Below are positions 55,980 to 64,000 of a stretch of 64,000 bases of DNA, one piece after another. A program made the position numbers and the translations under genes. The notes beneath the pieces are model-generated. The model had not been told where the DNA came from, searched no databases, and saw only the letters and a program-made list of their open reading frames with translations. Positions within the stretch are counted from its first letter, which is position 1, and every line of letters starts with the position of its first letter. Origin of the DNA: Fibrobacterota bacterium (GTDB lineage Bacteria > Fibrobacterota > Chitinivibrionia > Chitinivibrionales > Chitinispirillaceae); contig JAEWVR010000042.1 in the NCBI GenBank assembly GCA_023459055.1, positions 1 to 64,000 of the forward strand, written 5' to 3'.

Positions 55980-56414
55980 ATGATTGATCAGACCGAATTA
56001 AATGCTCTTTTAGGAGAGCTTTCTGATAAAAAGAACAAAATAGAGAAATTATTTACTGCCGAATTACTTCAACCGGGTATTCTGCTTGTGACTGTAAGCG
56101 GAAGAATCCTTGGACAATGTGAGAGCCTCGAAATCATTCGAAAAATCTCAGATACATCAGCGGGCAGAGAATTATATATGATCCTGAACCTGTCGCAATG
56201 CAACTATTTGTCATCACTGGTTCTTGGTGCACTTGCCAGAATTGCAGAAAATTCAATTAAAGCGAATAAAAAGATTTGTGCCTTTGGTGCCAACGATACA
56301 ATTATTGATTTGCTTAATCTTACAATGTTTAATGAGTTTATAGAGTTACGGCAATCTCTTGATGATGCGGTTGCATATGTACGGCGAATGATGAATTCAG
56401 AAAATTATCTGTAA
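55980..56414 (+). CDS. STAS-domain protein (anti-sigma factor antagonist-like)
   Basis: This 144-residue cytoplasmic protein has a single STAS fold: PGILLVTVSGRILGQCESLE (about 31-50), then YMILNLSQCNYLSSLVLGAL (about 73-92), in which the SS is at the position phosphorylated in SpoIIAA-type proteins, and IKANKKICAFGANDTIIDLL. ATG 55980 is chosen because AGGAAG lies 5 bp upstream. No anti-sigma kinase or sigma factor gene is adjacent. It might regulate a partner-switching pathway or be a signalling adaptor. An upstream in-frame ATG at 55911 lacks a ribosome site. Confidence 0.8.
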   Translation: MIDQTELNALLGELSDKKNKIEKLFTAELLQPGILLVTVSGRILGQCESLEIIRKISDTSAGRELYMILNLSQCNYLSSLVLGALARIAENSIKANKKICAFGANDTIIDLLNLTMFNEFIELRQSLDDAVAYVRRMMNSENYL

Positions 56415-56433
56415 AAAACTGATTTTAAATTTG

Positions 56434-57036
56434 TTACGGTGCTACTTCACCCTGAATCCATTGGATCACTGTTACTGTGGGAATATTGCCGGAACTATAA
56501 TCGTAGAAGGTTTCGGTCCCGTTTTTCTTGCCATTGAGATATTGGGATTCATAGATTTTTCTTCCACTCTCATCATAACCGGTTTCAGTTCCGGTTTTAA
56601 CACCTAAAGTGTAATACTCCTCTTTGACCTTATTACCTGCAATGTCGTAGGTTATTTCCGGTCCTTCCTGTAAGTCATTAAGGTACATCACTTCCCTTTT
56701 CAGTCGGCCGCGTGTATCCCAATGAATTTCTTTTCCCTGTTTAAGCCCCTTATCGTATTTTGTTTCTCTAAGTTTGATTCCGAAGGCATCCCAGAAAAAC
56801 TCGGTACCCTGCTTCAATCCTGCTACATAGTTTACTTCGGTTTTTTTAGTTCCATTAGGATACCATGCCGTGTAAAGTCCCTCATTGATTTTAATCTTTT
56901 CCTTACCCTTTACAATTACGGAATATCTGACCTGGCCGTCACTTGTAGATTCCTCAAGCATAACTGGTTTTGTCGAGGCACACCCAAACATCAAAGTTAG
57001 CAGTGCAAGCAGGATACTCAGCGTCGTAAACTGCAT
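56434..57036 (-). CDS. MORN/YwqK-like repeat lipoprotein
   Basis: This 200-residue lipoprotein (signal MQFTTLSILLALLTLMFGC, lipobox Cys19) has six or so YwqK/MORN-type repeats of about 21-24 residues: GLYTAWYPNGTKKTEVNYVA, GLKQGTEFFWDAFGIKLRET, then KGLKQGKEIHWDTRGRLKRE and others. Each is a beta hairpin with a conserved G-W/Y-G pattern. AGGTGA is 5 bp before ATG 57036; a GTG at 57045 is an alternative start. Proteins of this type are often labelled as toxin-antitoxin antitoxins by automatic annotation, which has weak support; here the lipobox suggests an envelope protein. Function is unknown. Confidence 0.75.
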   Translation of the reverse strand: MQFTTLSILLALLTLMFGCASTKPVMLEESTSDGQVRYSVIVKGKEKIKINEGLYTAWYPNGTKKTEVNYVAGLKQGTEFFWDAFGIKLRETKYDKGLKQGKEIHWDTRGRLKREVMYLNDLQEGPEITYDIAGNKVKEEYYTLGVKTGTETGYDESGRKIYESQYLNGKKNGTETFYDYSSGNIPTVTVIQWIQGEVAP

Positions 57037-57330
57037 CAATTTCACCTGAACTTTCTCACAAGCAAATTGTGGGTATAAAAGTATGCAACAAGAACAACAC
57101 CGGATAATTATTAATGGAACGTCTCACCGTGTATCCTGAATCTCATCCGGATTTGCAGTTTCACCTTATATTATAATATTATTTAAACTGAAAATCTTCA
57201 CAAACATCAAAATTTTCCTTTATATGTAATTTTTTGTTTTTCAATAGAATGACACGCATGACATTTTATGATAGGTCAATCAAAACAGGAGTTGCATCAC
57301 GTGTCCGTTGCTCACCTGAAATTAAAGTAC
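57037..57330. other. Intergenic region before the valS terminator
   Basis: It holds the upstream region of the MORN-type lipoprotein gene and no other feature recognised. Confidence 0.35.
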
Positions 57331-57368
57331 CAGCCGTGTGAACGATACTGAGATCGTTCATACGGCTG
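57331..57368 (-). terminator. 16-bp hairpin downstream of valS
   Basis: 57331-57346 and 57353-57368 form a 16-bp stem with one non-Watson-Crick pair (CAGCCGTGTGAACGAT against ATCGTTCATACGGCTG) around a 6-nt loop. It ends 22 bp past the valS stop on the minus strand. The T-tract is weak. Confidence 0.6.
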
Positions 57369-57390
57369 CTATACTATTATAATAAAACCA

Positions 57391-60054
57391 TTAACTCTTC
57401 AAAGCGGCAAGATTTTTTTCGAGTTTTTCAAGATTGCTGAATAAACCCTGAAGCTTTTCTTTCTCTTTTACAACGACATCCTGAGGGGCTTTGGCGACGA
57501 AGCTTTCATTTTCAAGGCGTCGTTTTGTACTTTCTGCCAGATTTCGAATGTGATCTATTTCTTTTGTCAACCGATCAATTTCGATTTTTTTGTCAATTAG
57601 TCCCTCAAGGCTCAGATACACCTGTGTACCCATTACCACCGATGAACCTGCGAATGAAGGTTTTGCTGCCGTCAGAGAACATTCGGTTGACGAGAGTTTA
57701 CCGAATTGATTTACAAGTGAAATTTGTGTCGCGATAAATGCCTGTGCGTCAGCCGTTGATGGAATAATGACAGCAGTTCCGGTTTTATCAGGTGGAATAT
57801 TGTTTTCCGAACGTATTGTCCGCAGTGCGGTAATAATATCCTGCAGCATCGTAAAATTCTGTTCAATTTGTAAATTTACAAAAGAACAATCTGTTGCGGG
57901 GAATGATGCAGTCATGATTGAATCGCTGTCAATTACTTTCGGAAACGATACTTTCTCACGCAGAAAACCCCATATTTCTTCGGTGATAAATGGCATTACA
58001 GGATGTAACAGCTTGAGTATGGACGCAAGAATATATCCCGAAAGAGCAAGTGCATCAGCCTTACGTTGCGCATTGTCATCCTGATACAGATCTGCCTTTT
58101 TTGCTTCAATATACCAGTCACAAAAATCACGCCATGTAAAGTCATAAATGGTATGACAGACTTCATTGAATCTAAATCCGGAAATACCACTTGAGACGTC
58201 AGCGATTGTTTTCTGAAGCCGACTGAGAATCCACAGATCTTCCGCCTTAAGTCTTGACTTATCAGGAAGTGATTCAATAATGATTTTATCGGTGATATTT
58301 CCTAAAAGAAACCGTGATGCATTCCAGAGTTTGTTGGCAAAATTTCTTCCAATATCGAAGGTGTCTTTGCTGAGGAAAACATCTGCCCCCTGTGCTGTAA
58401 TCATTACCATGCTGAACCGTAATGCATCAGCTCCGTAAACAGGAATTATTTCCAGTGGATCAATCGAATTTCCGAGTGACTTGCTCATTTTCCGACCGGA
58501 TTTATCGCGAACTGTTCCATGAAGATTGATTTCGGTAAATGGAAGTTTCCCTGTAAAGTGAAGTCCGGACATGATCATACGAGCTACCCAGAAGAACAGG
58601 ATTTCCGGTGCTGTTACGAGTGTATTGGTTGGATAAAATTTATTGATATCCGGTGTAATATCAGGCCACCCCATTGTAGAAAAAGGCCAGAGCCATGATG
58701 AAAACCAGGTATCAAGGACATCCTCATCCTGGTGTAAATGGGTGGAGTTGCATCTGGGGCATGATGACGGTGAGTCGTCTTCGGTAACGATCATTTCTCC
58801 GCAATCGCAATACCATACCGGAATCCTGTGTCCCCACCATATCTGTCTGGAAATACACCAGTCACGGATATTTTCCATCCACTCGATATAGGTTTTACGC
58901 CACCGTGACGGGTAAAATGTAATTTTATCATCAAGTGCTGCCTGAAGCGCTTTCTGAGCAAGAGGTTTCATGCGGACAAACCACTGGTCAGAGTAGTAAG
59001 GTTCAACAACGGTACCACAGCGGTAGCAATGACCGACAGCATGCTCGTGATCATCAATCTTTTCAACAAGCCCAAGCGCAGTAAGATCCTCAACTACTGT
59101 TTTTCGTGCAGTAAAACGGTCCATACCTTTGTATTTGTCGGGAACCGGACCGGTCATAAATGCGGTTTCGTCCATGACAACGATCGGTTCAAGGTTATGA
59201 CGCTGTGCCATCTGAAAGTCATTTGGGTCATGGGCCGGGGTAACTTTTACTGCGCCCGTACCAAATTCACGGTCAACATAATCATCGGAGATAATTGGTA
59301 TAAGACGGTTAACAAGCGGTAATACAATGTTTTTACCAATTTTATCCTTATACCGTTCATCTTTTGGATTTACTGCAACTGCAGTGTCTCCAAGCATTGT
59401 TTCCGGGCGGGTCGTTGCAACGATCAGATATCCGCTTCCATCTTCATAAGGATACCTGAAGTGATATAATTTTCCTTTTAGGTCCCTATGCTCAGCCTCT
59501 TCATCGGAAAGCGCTGTCTGACATCTTGGACACCAGTTGATAATATACTTACCTTTATAAATAAGCCCCTCGTTGTAGAGCTGAACGAACACTTTCCGTA
59601 CAGCTTTTGAAAGACCCTCATCCATGGTAAACCGTTCACGATCCCAATCGCAGGAGCTTCCGAGTTTCTTTAACTGATTCGTAATTGTTGCGTGATACTC
59701 TTTTTTCCATTCCCACACCTTTTCCACAAATTTTTCGCGTCCAAGTTTGTGACGATTAGACCCCTCTTTGGCAAGTTTTCTTTCAACCACATTCTGCGTT
59801 GCAATCCCGGCATGGTCAGTACCCGGTACCCAGAGAGCCTCGTATCCGGTCATACGCTTAAACCTGATCAGTATGTCCTGAATAGTATTGTTAAGTGCAT
59901 GGCCCATATGTAGAACGCCAGTAACGTTTGGTGGTGGAATAACAATCGAGTATGATGGCTTTTTAGATGCGGCATCAGCGTGAAAGAGCCCTTGCTCCAT
60001 CCATTTTCTGTACAAACGATCTTCTACCTGTGATGGATTATACTGTTTCTCCAT
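57391..60054 (-). CDS. valS: Valyl-tRNA synthetase
   Basis: This class I aminoacyl-tRNA synthetase charges tRNA-Val. The 887-residue chain carries the HIGH-type HMGH at 49-52 (PPPNVTGVLHMGHALN), the editing domain with ATTRPETMLGDTAVAVNP, a four-Cys metal site in CDCGEMI and CPRCNST near 450-475, the KMSKS loop GRKMSKSLGNSIDP near 520, an anticodon-binding domain (FNEVCHTIYDFTWRDFCDWY), and a C-terminal coiled-coil arm (IDRLTKEIDHIRNLAESTKR). No T-box leader motif was seen upstream. The gene is monocistronic. Confidence 0.96.
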   Translation of the reverse strand: MEKQYNPSQVEDRLYRKWMEQGLFHADAASKKPSYSIVIPPPNVTGVLHMGHALNNTIQDILIRFKRMTGYEALWVPGTDHAGIATQNVVERKLAKEGSNRHKLGREKFVEKVWEWKKEYHATITNQLKKLGSSCDWDRERFTMDEGLSKAVRKVFVQLYNEGLIYKGKYIINWCPRCQTALSDEEAEHRDLKGKLYHFRYPYEDGSGYLIVATTRPETMLGDTAVAVNPKDERYKDKIGKNIVLPLVNRLIPIISDDYVDREFGTGAVKVTPAHDPNDFQMAQRHNLEPIVVMDETAFMTGPVPDKYKGMDRFTARKTVVEDLTALGLVEKIDDHEHAVGHCYRCGTVVEPYYSDQWFVRMKPLAQKALQAALDDKITFYPSRWRKTYIEWMENIRDWCISRQIWWGHRIPVWYCDCGEMIVTEDDSPSSCPRCNSTHLHQDEDVLDTWFSSWLWPFSTMGWPDITPDINKFYPTNTLVTAPEILFFWVARMIMSGLHFTGKLPFTEINLHGTVRDKSGRKMSKSLGNSIDPLEIIPVYGADALRFSMVMITAQGADVFLSKDTFDIGRNFANKLWNASRFLLGNITDKIIIESLPDKSRLKAEDLWILSRLQKTIADVSSGISGFRFNEVCHTIYDFTWRDFCDWYIEAKKADLYQDDNAQRKADALALSGYILASILKLLHPVMPFITEEIWGFLREKVSFPKVIDSDSIMTASFPATDCSFVNLQIEQNFTMLQDIITALRTIRSENNIPPDKTGTAVIIPSTADAQAFIATQISLVNQFGKLSSTECSLTAAKPSFAGSSVVMGTQVYLSLEGLIDKKIEIDRLTKEIDHIRNLAESTKRRLENESFVAKAPQDVVVKEKEKLQGLFSNLEKLEKNLAALKS

Positions 60055-60343
60055 AAAATATCCCGGGATTAATGTGAACCGATATTATGATAAGGATAGA
60101 AAATACTATTCGGAATGTTATTTATTTTCTTTTGTTTCGATACAATGGTAAATATTTGAACAAAAAGTCCGTATTACTACACAAAAAAGGGTCAGGTATT
60201 GTTTTATAATATTTAATTCATATGCTGATATTATAGAGGAAGTTTAAGTTAGTTGTTCCTTTTTTTGGATAAATGCAGTTACTAATGTTATTTTATCTAT
60301 ACTTAATACCAAATTTTGATTTTTTATACAACGGAGTCGTCTT

Positions 60344-61048
60344 ATGAGTAGAATGTATTCTGCAGTGACAGCCTGCTTCATTTTTGTGGCAGCAGCTTTT
60401 GCAGGGCCACAAATTGAGTTTGATACAAAGACATTTAATTGCGGTGTTGCGGTTGAGGGTGTAACTGAAAAAATTCAGGCTGCGTTCATCGTAAAGAATA
60501 CCGGAGATTCTGCTCTAAGACTGGTAACAGTAAAGCCCGGATGCGGTTGTACAGTTGTGAAGTTTGACAGTATTATTGAACCAGGTAAATCAACAAAACT
60601 TGAAGCAGAGGTAAATATCAAGGGGTATCGCAGCGGACCTTTATCAAAAGGCATCTCTGTTATCTCGAGTGCTGATAAAGCCCCTGTACGCCTTACCATT
60701 GAAGCAACAATTCAGGCGGCAATTGATTTGTCAGAAAATTATTTACGTTTTGATTCATCAGGCGTGAAAAGTAAAGTACTTACACTGACTTCTTTAAAGC
60801 CGGATTTAAAAATCAGTACAATTACATTTAATGTTGATAATGTAACTGCTGACGAAAAGAAAGTACAGAAATTGCCGATTACCTATAAATTCGGTCCATC
60901 TGATTCTACTGTTGCAGCGGGATACAAAGCATATAAACTCGAAATCTTTGCGCCAAAGCATAATTCAAGCATTTTCGGGACATTTGCAATTGCAACAAAT
61001 CATCCAGACCGCAAAGAAATTTTAATAAGAGGAAATTTTGCAAAATAA
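60344..61048 (+). CDS. DUF1573 domain exported protein
   Basis: This 234-residue exported protein has a signal peptide (SAVTACFIFVAAAFAGP, cleaved near residue 20) followed by an Ig-like DUF1573 domain: KTFNCGVAVEGVTEKIQAAF, then KNTGDSALRLVTVKPGCGCT with the family's conserved CGCT at about 67-70. A second beta region follows to residue 234 and resembles a repeat (IDLSENYLRFDSSGVKSKVL). CGGAG precedes the ATG by 8 bp. Family members are periplasmic or surface proteins of unknown role, common in Bacteroidota and related phyla. It is divergent from valS. Confidence 0.85.
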   Translation: MSRMYSAVTACFIFVAAAFAGPQIEFDTKTFNCGVAVEGVTEKIQAAFIVKNTGDSALRLVTVKPGCGCTVVKFDSIIEPGKSTKLEAEVNIKGYRSGPLSKGISVISSADKAPVRLTIEATIQAAIDLSENYLRFDSSGVKSKVLTLTSLKPDLKISTITFNVDNVTADEKKVQKLPITYKFGPSDSTVAAGYKAYKLEIFAPKHNSSIFGTFAIATNHPDRKEILIRGNFAK

Positions 61049-61137
61049 GTGAAACCCTGCACAGTATGTTCAATTGTAGCTATGTGCAGCCGGATTCTTA
61101 TAACCTCATGTGAAAGGAGATCAATATGGTGTCCTTT

Positions 61138-61863
61138 TTATTTTTCAAGGATCATATGAATCATACGGTTTACAGTCCGGGATGATATCTGTTTAAAACC
61201 GGTATCTTTAAGCCATTGCTGTATATCATTCCCGGTAATTCGTAATTTTTTATATGAACTGACAAGCTGGGTCCACCGCCCGTTATTAAATTCATAAAGA
61301 ATATCGGTTACACCAACCGTTGTTTCGAAATACTCAAGAAAGCATGAAAAAATGCGGTATTCATCAGAGCGAACGTTGACAAATCTGCTATTTCCATGTA
61401 ATGCATTACTATAATCCCGATACGAAATGATAAATTTTCCACCCGGTGTAAGCATTTTATAGCATGTTACAAATAGTGTTCTCAGCTCATCAAAAGTATC
61501 AAAATGGGAAAGCGTATCACCCATACATACAATTACTTCCGGCATGAGATCCCGGCTGTTTGATAAATAGGAAAAGATATCGTTTTCGACTATCAGTATC
61601 GGTAATTCTTTTTTATTTTGATATAATTCAATAAGCAGTTGTTTGTTAAAATCCACGGATATGACCTTGTAGCCACGTTTTGCAAGCGCGACAGATTGAA
61701 TTCCATTACCGCAGCCAAGATCAATTGCGAGTAGATCATTATTACTGTTGATACCATTTTCAATGAAATACTGCTCACATTCCTTTACGCAATCAGAAAA
61801 ATCACCTTTTGTCCAGGAGTAAATAGCTCCAAGAAAATTATCATAATGCTCTTTAATACCCAT
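61138..61863 (-). CDS. Class I SAM-dependent methyltransferase
   Basis: The 241-residue protein has the SAM-binding motif I LLAIDLGCGNGIQSVALAKR at about 44-63, followed by the acidic end of strand 2 (VISVDFN, 69-73), then the motif post-II IVCMGDTLSHFDTFDEL and GGKFIISYRDY. ATG 61863 is chosen because AAAGGAT lies 5 bp upstream; a longer in-frame start at 61953 overlaps the TPR gene and adds 30 residues with no domain. The substrate is unknown. It overlaps no neighbour when read from 61863. Confidence 0.87.
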   Translation of the reverse strand: MGIKEHYDNFLGAIYSWTKGDFSDCVKECEQYFIENGINSNNDLLAIDLGCGNGIQSVALAKRGYKVISVDFNKQLLIELYQNKKELPILIVENDIFSYLSNSRDLMPEVIVCMGDTLSHFDTFDELRTLFVTCYKMLTPGGKFIISYRDYSNALHGNSRFVNVRSDEYRIFSCFLEYFETTVGVTDILYEFNNGRWTQLVSSYKKLRITGNDIQQWLKDTGFKQISSRTVNRMIHMILEK

Positions 61864-61915
61864 CGGTATCCTTTCGCTATACCTGTATATTGAACAGTAG
61901 CGGTGGACTGAATTC

Positions 61916-62734
61916 TCATGAATCACACTCTTTAAACTCAGACCAGCAATCAAATCCCTCTATATCCCTGATTAGAATCATTCTATTCAGATCATACATT
62001 ATCTGAAGTTGCTTCTTAACGGTTACGTTTTTCTCGTTTTGCCATGTAATAGTAATGACTCGATCGATTACATAATAATTGAATTCTATTTTTTCGTTTT
62101 GCCCACTTTTATTTATCAGTGAAAATGTACCGCGGGTGTTGCTCCCGAAGTGAATATCGGGTTCATATGCGCGGCGTTTCATTTTATACCACCGGCCTAC
62201 AATCATTATTTTTAAAAGGCTGTCACTCTGAGGAAAGCCATCATCCAGAACAGAAAATGCTTTTGTCAATCTAAGCGGAGTAAGATCTGAATCGTTGACA
62301 ATTACAGCTTTTCTTGCCGGGTCCAGATGAAGTTCAAAAATTATTTCGTTGAATGCTTTAACCATATTACAATCTACGTCTTCTTTTAGTAAAGCGCAGG
62401 CGAGATTATGATGTGCGGCGATAAAGGTATTGTCAAATTCAAGTGCAAATTCAAAATATTCAATAGCTTCACCATAACGATTTTTTTTGTAGAGTTGATA
62501 CCCCATGTTGTTTAACAGTAGTGCTTTTTGTTTACGGGTAAGGCTATCATTTTCCAGAATCTCCTGGATTTTGGATTTATTGAAATGGGTATTAGGAGGT
62601 GAAGCTACTGTTTTTGATGTACCGTCCTGGATTATTTTTTTAATAGATGGCCATCCGAAATATATTCCGACTGAAAGTGATGCACAACAAACACTTATAA
62701 CTGTAATCAGAAGTGTCTTTTTAGGTAATTTCAT
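61916..62734 (-). CDS. Membrane-anchored TPR protein
   Basis: This 272-residue protein has an N-terminal membrane helix (TLLITVISVCCASLSVGIYF, about 7-26) and a periplasmic part. Two TPR-like units occupy about 65-120: ALLLNNMGYQLYKKNRYGEA, then IEYFEFALEFDNTFIAAHHN. The C-terminal 130 residues are beta-rich, with RGTFSLINKSGQNEKIEFNY, and do not match a family I know. No ribosome site is visible before the ATG. It lies between the methyltransferase and the PEGA gene on the same strand, with a terminator-like hairpin after the latter. Confidence 0.7.
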   Translation of the reverse strand: MKLPKKTLLITVISVCCASLSVGIYFGWPSIKKIIQDGTSKTVASPPNTHFNKSKIQEILENDSLTRKQKALLLNNMGYQLYKKNRYGEAIEYFEFALEFDNTFIAAHHNLACALLKEDVDCNMVKAFNEIIFELHLDPARKAVIVNDSDLTPLRLTKAFSVLDDGFPQSDSLLKIMIVGRWYKMKRRAYEPDIHFGSNTRGTFSLINKSGQNEKIEFNYYVIDRVITITWQNEKNVTVKKQLQIMYDLNRMILIRDIEGFDCWSEFKECDS

Positions 62735-62835
62735 ACGCCGGTAAGTTTTTCTGTCTGTCTATAGTTATCTGCATTGAACGGTTTTGCTATCAGTATAAAT
62801 ATAGGTTGAACATCAGGATGATGCAAGTATTGATG

Positions 62836-62859
62836 ACCCGGGGATCTGAAAATCCGGGT
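62836..62859 (-). terminator. Hairpin after the PEGA gene
   Basis: ACCCGGGGAT (62836-62845) pairs imperfectly with ATCCGGGT (62852-62859) around CTGAAA, 44 bp past the stop of the minus-strand PEGA gene. Confidence 0.45.
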
Positions 62860-62902
62860 GTCGCAGACGAACGTTATTGTTAGAGCAATTTTAAAAGAAT
62901 GG

Positions 62903-63589
62903 TCAAAACAAGGTAATAATTCCCAAGCTAGTCAGTAGTGTTGTACCCAGCACAAATCCGGGTATAGCCTGATTATCATGCTTATTATCAAATCCGCGAT
63001 TGAAACTCCAGGTATAGGAACATACTGATGCGACACCGAGGCCTATTTGAAGCCATGCTTTTTTGGTAAGTATCTTTTTACGGAGGTGTTCATTTATAAC
63101 GTAAGGATTATTCTTATCTATGTAGATGTTGTTTTTCTTTAATGGAAGATAACGTTGATTTGGACCTCTGACTTCAAGGGTAAATGTACCCTGAGGTATC
63201 GATTCGTCAATGAGTGGTGTCTTTCCTATAGGAGTTAAAAGAAAAACTTCTGAGTTATCAGGTTTACTGGTTACTGTCAATTTACCATAATCTTTTTGCA
63301 GTGGAACATTTAAAGAGGTTTCGTTATTCCCGGTAATTTCAACAATCTTCGTATAATCAATCTGCTGAGTCTGGTCTTGCAGATAAATCGTATGTTGTCC
63401 TGCAGGTAATGAATACTTTAGCAGTGGTGTTTGCCCGATTAACTGACCATCTATAGAAATTGATGCATTCGGAGGATCTGATGTTACCGTAAGGCTGCCA
63501 TTACCTCCGGCGACTGCAACACTATTAAGGAATAATAAAATGACAAACAGAGATATTAAAAAGTTAGTCTTATATTGTGATGAAAACAT
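62903..63589 (-). CDS. PEGA-domain exported protein
   Basis: This 228-residue exported protein has a signal peptide (FLISLFVILLFLNSVAVAGG, about 10-29) and two PEGA repeats: LTVTSDPPNASISIDGQLIG (33-52) with TPLLKYSLPAGQHTIYL, and LTVTSKPDNSEVFLLTPIGK with TPLIDESIPQGTFTLEV (about 105-145). Near the C terminus are two hydrophobic segments (WLQIGLGVASVCSYTW and FVLGTTLLTSLGIITLF) that may anchor it in the membrane. GGGGGT precedes the ATG. PEGA domains are surface-layer-like beta folds. It is divergent from the tssK-like gene, and PEGA proteins sometimes accompany type VI or other envelope machines, but that link is inference. Confidence 0.82.
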   Translation of the reverse strand: MFSSQYKTNFLISLFVILLFLNSVAVAGGNGSLTVTSDPPNASISIDGQLIGQTPLLKYSLPAGQHTIYLQDQTQQIDYTKIVEITGNNETSLNVPLQKDYGKLTVTSKPDNSEVFLLTPIGKTPLIDESIPQGTFTLEVRGPNQRYLPLKKNNIYIDKNNPYVINEHLRKKILTKKAWLQIGLGVASVCSYTWSFNRGFDNKHDNQAIPGFVLGTTLLTSLGIITLF

Positions 63590-63923
63590 TGCAAAACCCC
63601 CTTTTGAAAAGATAACTTTCGTAAATAATCAAAAAAAACGGGCATCTTTACAAAATGTTTTTTCTGTAATTCCAGTTGATCTTTTTTTTAAACAATTGAC
63701 CATACGAAAAATTTCAATCTGTAACATTAAGTTTTGCTGTAACCCGATATTATAATATATATTAAAAAGATAAGAAATAATTATAATTCTTACAAGTTAA
63801 ATATACAGAAATATGTTTGAATATGGTTGTGTCTATACTAAAAGCAAATACGCAGAAGAAAAGTATTGACACAAGTATGATCTGTATTAATTATGAAATA
63901 CCTGAGAGAAAAGAATACATATT
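63590..63923. other. 334-bp divergent region upstream of the tssK-like gene
   Basis: AT-rich, with no gene recognised beyond the promoter at 63866-63894. Long A and T runs are frequent. Confidence 0.45.
63866..63894 (+). promoter_or_regulatory. Candidate promoter of the tssK-like gene
   Basis: TTGACA at 63866-63871 is a perfect -35; AATTAT at 63889-63894, after a 17-bp spacer, matches four of six -10 positions. The ATG follows at 63924. Confidence 0.5.
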
Positions 63924-64000
63924 ATGCTTACCGATAAGGTTATCTGGAAAGACGGACTTTTCGTACTTCCGCAACATTTTCAGCAATTCGAAAGATACCT
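63924..64000 (+). CDS. tssK: 5' end of a TssK-like type VI secretion baseplate protein (partial)
   Basis: The first 25 codons read MLTDKVIWKDGLFVLPQHFQ, then QFERY, and run off the window edge. This is the N-terminal signature of TssK (KVxWxEGMFLxPQHFQQxERY), the trimeric baseplate subunit that connects the T6SS tail to the membrane complex. A TTGACA promoter lies 30-60 bp upstream. The remaining length is outside the window, so domain completeness cannot be judged. If confirmed, it marks the left edge of a type VI secretion cluster. Confidence 0.7.
   Translation, partial: MLTDKVIWKDGLFVLPQHFQQFERY

Noticed and set aside
60055..60343. T-box or other leader before valS
   Set aside because: The conserved antiterminator sequence (AGGGTGGNACCGCG on the coding strand) is absent.
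61126..61185. 19-codon frame behind a perfect AAAGGAGA
   Set aside because: Too short, and antisense to the end of the methyltransferase gene; no conserved feature was seen.
63540..63755. 71-codon frame opposite the PEGA signal peptide
   Set aside because: It is antisense to the PEGA start and lacks a ribosome site and homology.

Overview
The window is a contiguous stretch of a moderately AT-rich bacterial chromosome with a Gram-negative envelope: LolA, beta-barrel proteins, lipoproteins and the MreBCD-PBP2-RodA rod system are all present. Several things together point to the Fibrobacterota, perhaps a Chitinispirillum-like anaerobe: surface proteins with C-terminal FlgD-like or sorting-like Ig domains, PorV/PorQ-like barrels, CotH and lamin-tail lipoproteins, a regulator with two GntR winged helices fused to a LacI-type sensor, and rubrerythrin plus thioredoxin reductase. 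This placement is inference from gene content; no ribosomal RNA is present to settle it.

Layout. 1-2100 is an accessory strip of small units: a brnT-brnA toxin-antitoxin pair, a vapBC-like pair whose PIN toxin is broken by an in-frame TAG, a decayed stretch, and a DUF504/MJ1316-type RNA-end-recognition protein. 2300-11400 holds a di-haem cytochrome c peroxidase, a 1054-residue secreted beta-helix protein, trxB, the tandem-GntR/LacI-type regulator and rubrerythrin. 11773-17927 is a five-gene operon: ABC ATPase, two FtsX-type permeases, a LolA-like periplasmic protein and an outer-membrane barrel. It looks like a complete inner-to-outer-membrane transport line. 17975-22413 carries a lipoate ligase-family protein, a ROK kinase, a truncated AlbA/HATPase-family gene and ligA.

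22551-31350 is a second accessory region and the most unusual part of the window. It has a frameshifted SWIM-family remnant, a Schlafen-AlbA_2 regulator lying between two 78-bp near-identical direct repeats, a cluster of CTAAGTAAAGG hairpins, a class II Fic protein and a PLD-helicase-DUF3427 protein. A roughly 290-bp degenerate tandem repeat with a 21-nt period follows, then an internally duplicated helical protein whose start is split by a 7-A frameshift, and a large inverted repeat. The combination resembles a defence or mobile island.

31347-50826 is mostly core: a hybrid histidine kinase (four PAS, two REC), tRNA-Ser(GGA), a stand-alone ThiD2-like protein overlapping ftsK, then lolA, a FlgD-domain exoprotein and two PorV-like proteins, then mreB-mreC-mreD-mrdA-rodA followed by an ATP-grasp enzyme of unknown substrate. 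50978-64000 holds a CotH/LTD lipoprotein and an LTD lipoprotein, a STAS protein, a MORN-type lipoprotein, valS, a DUF1573 protein, a methyltransferase, a TPR protein and a PEGA protein. The first 25 codons of a TssK-like type VI secretion baseplate gene run off the right edge.
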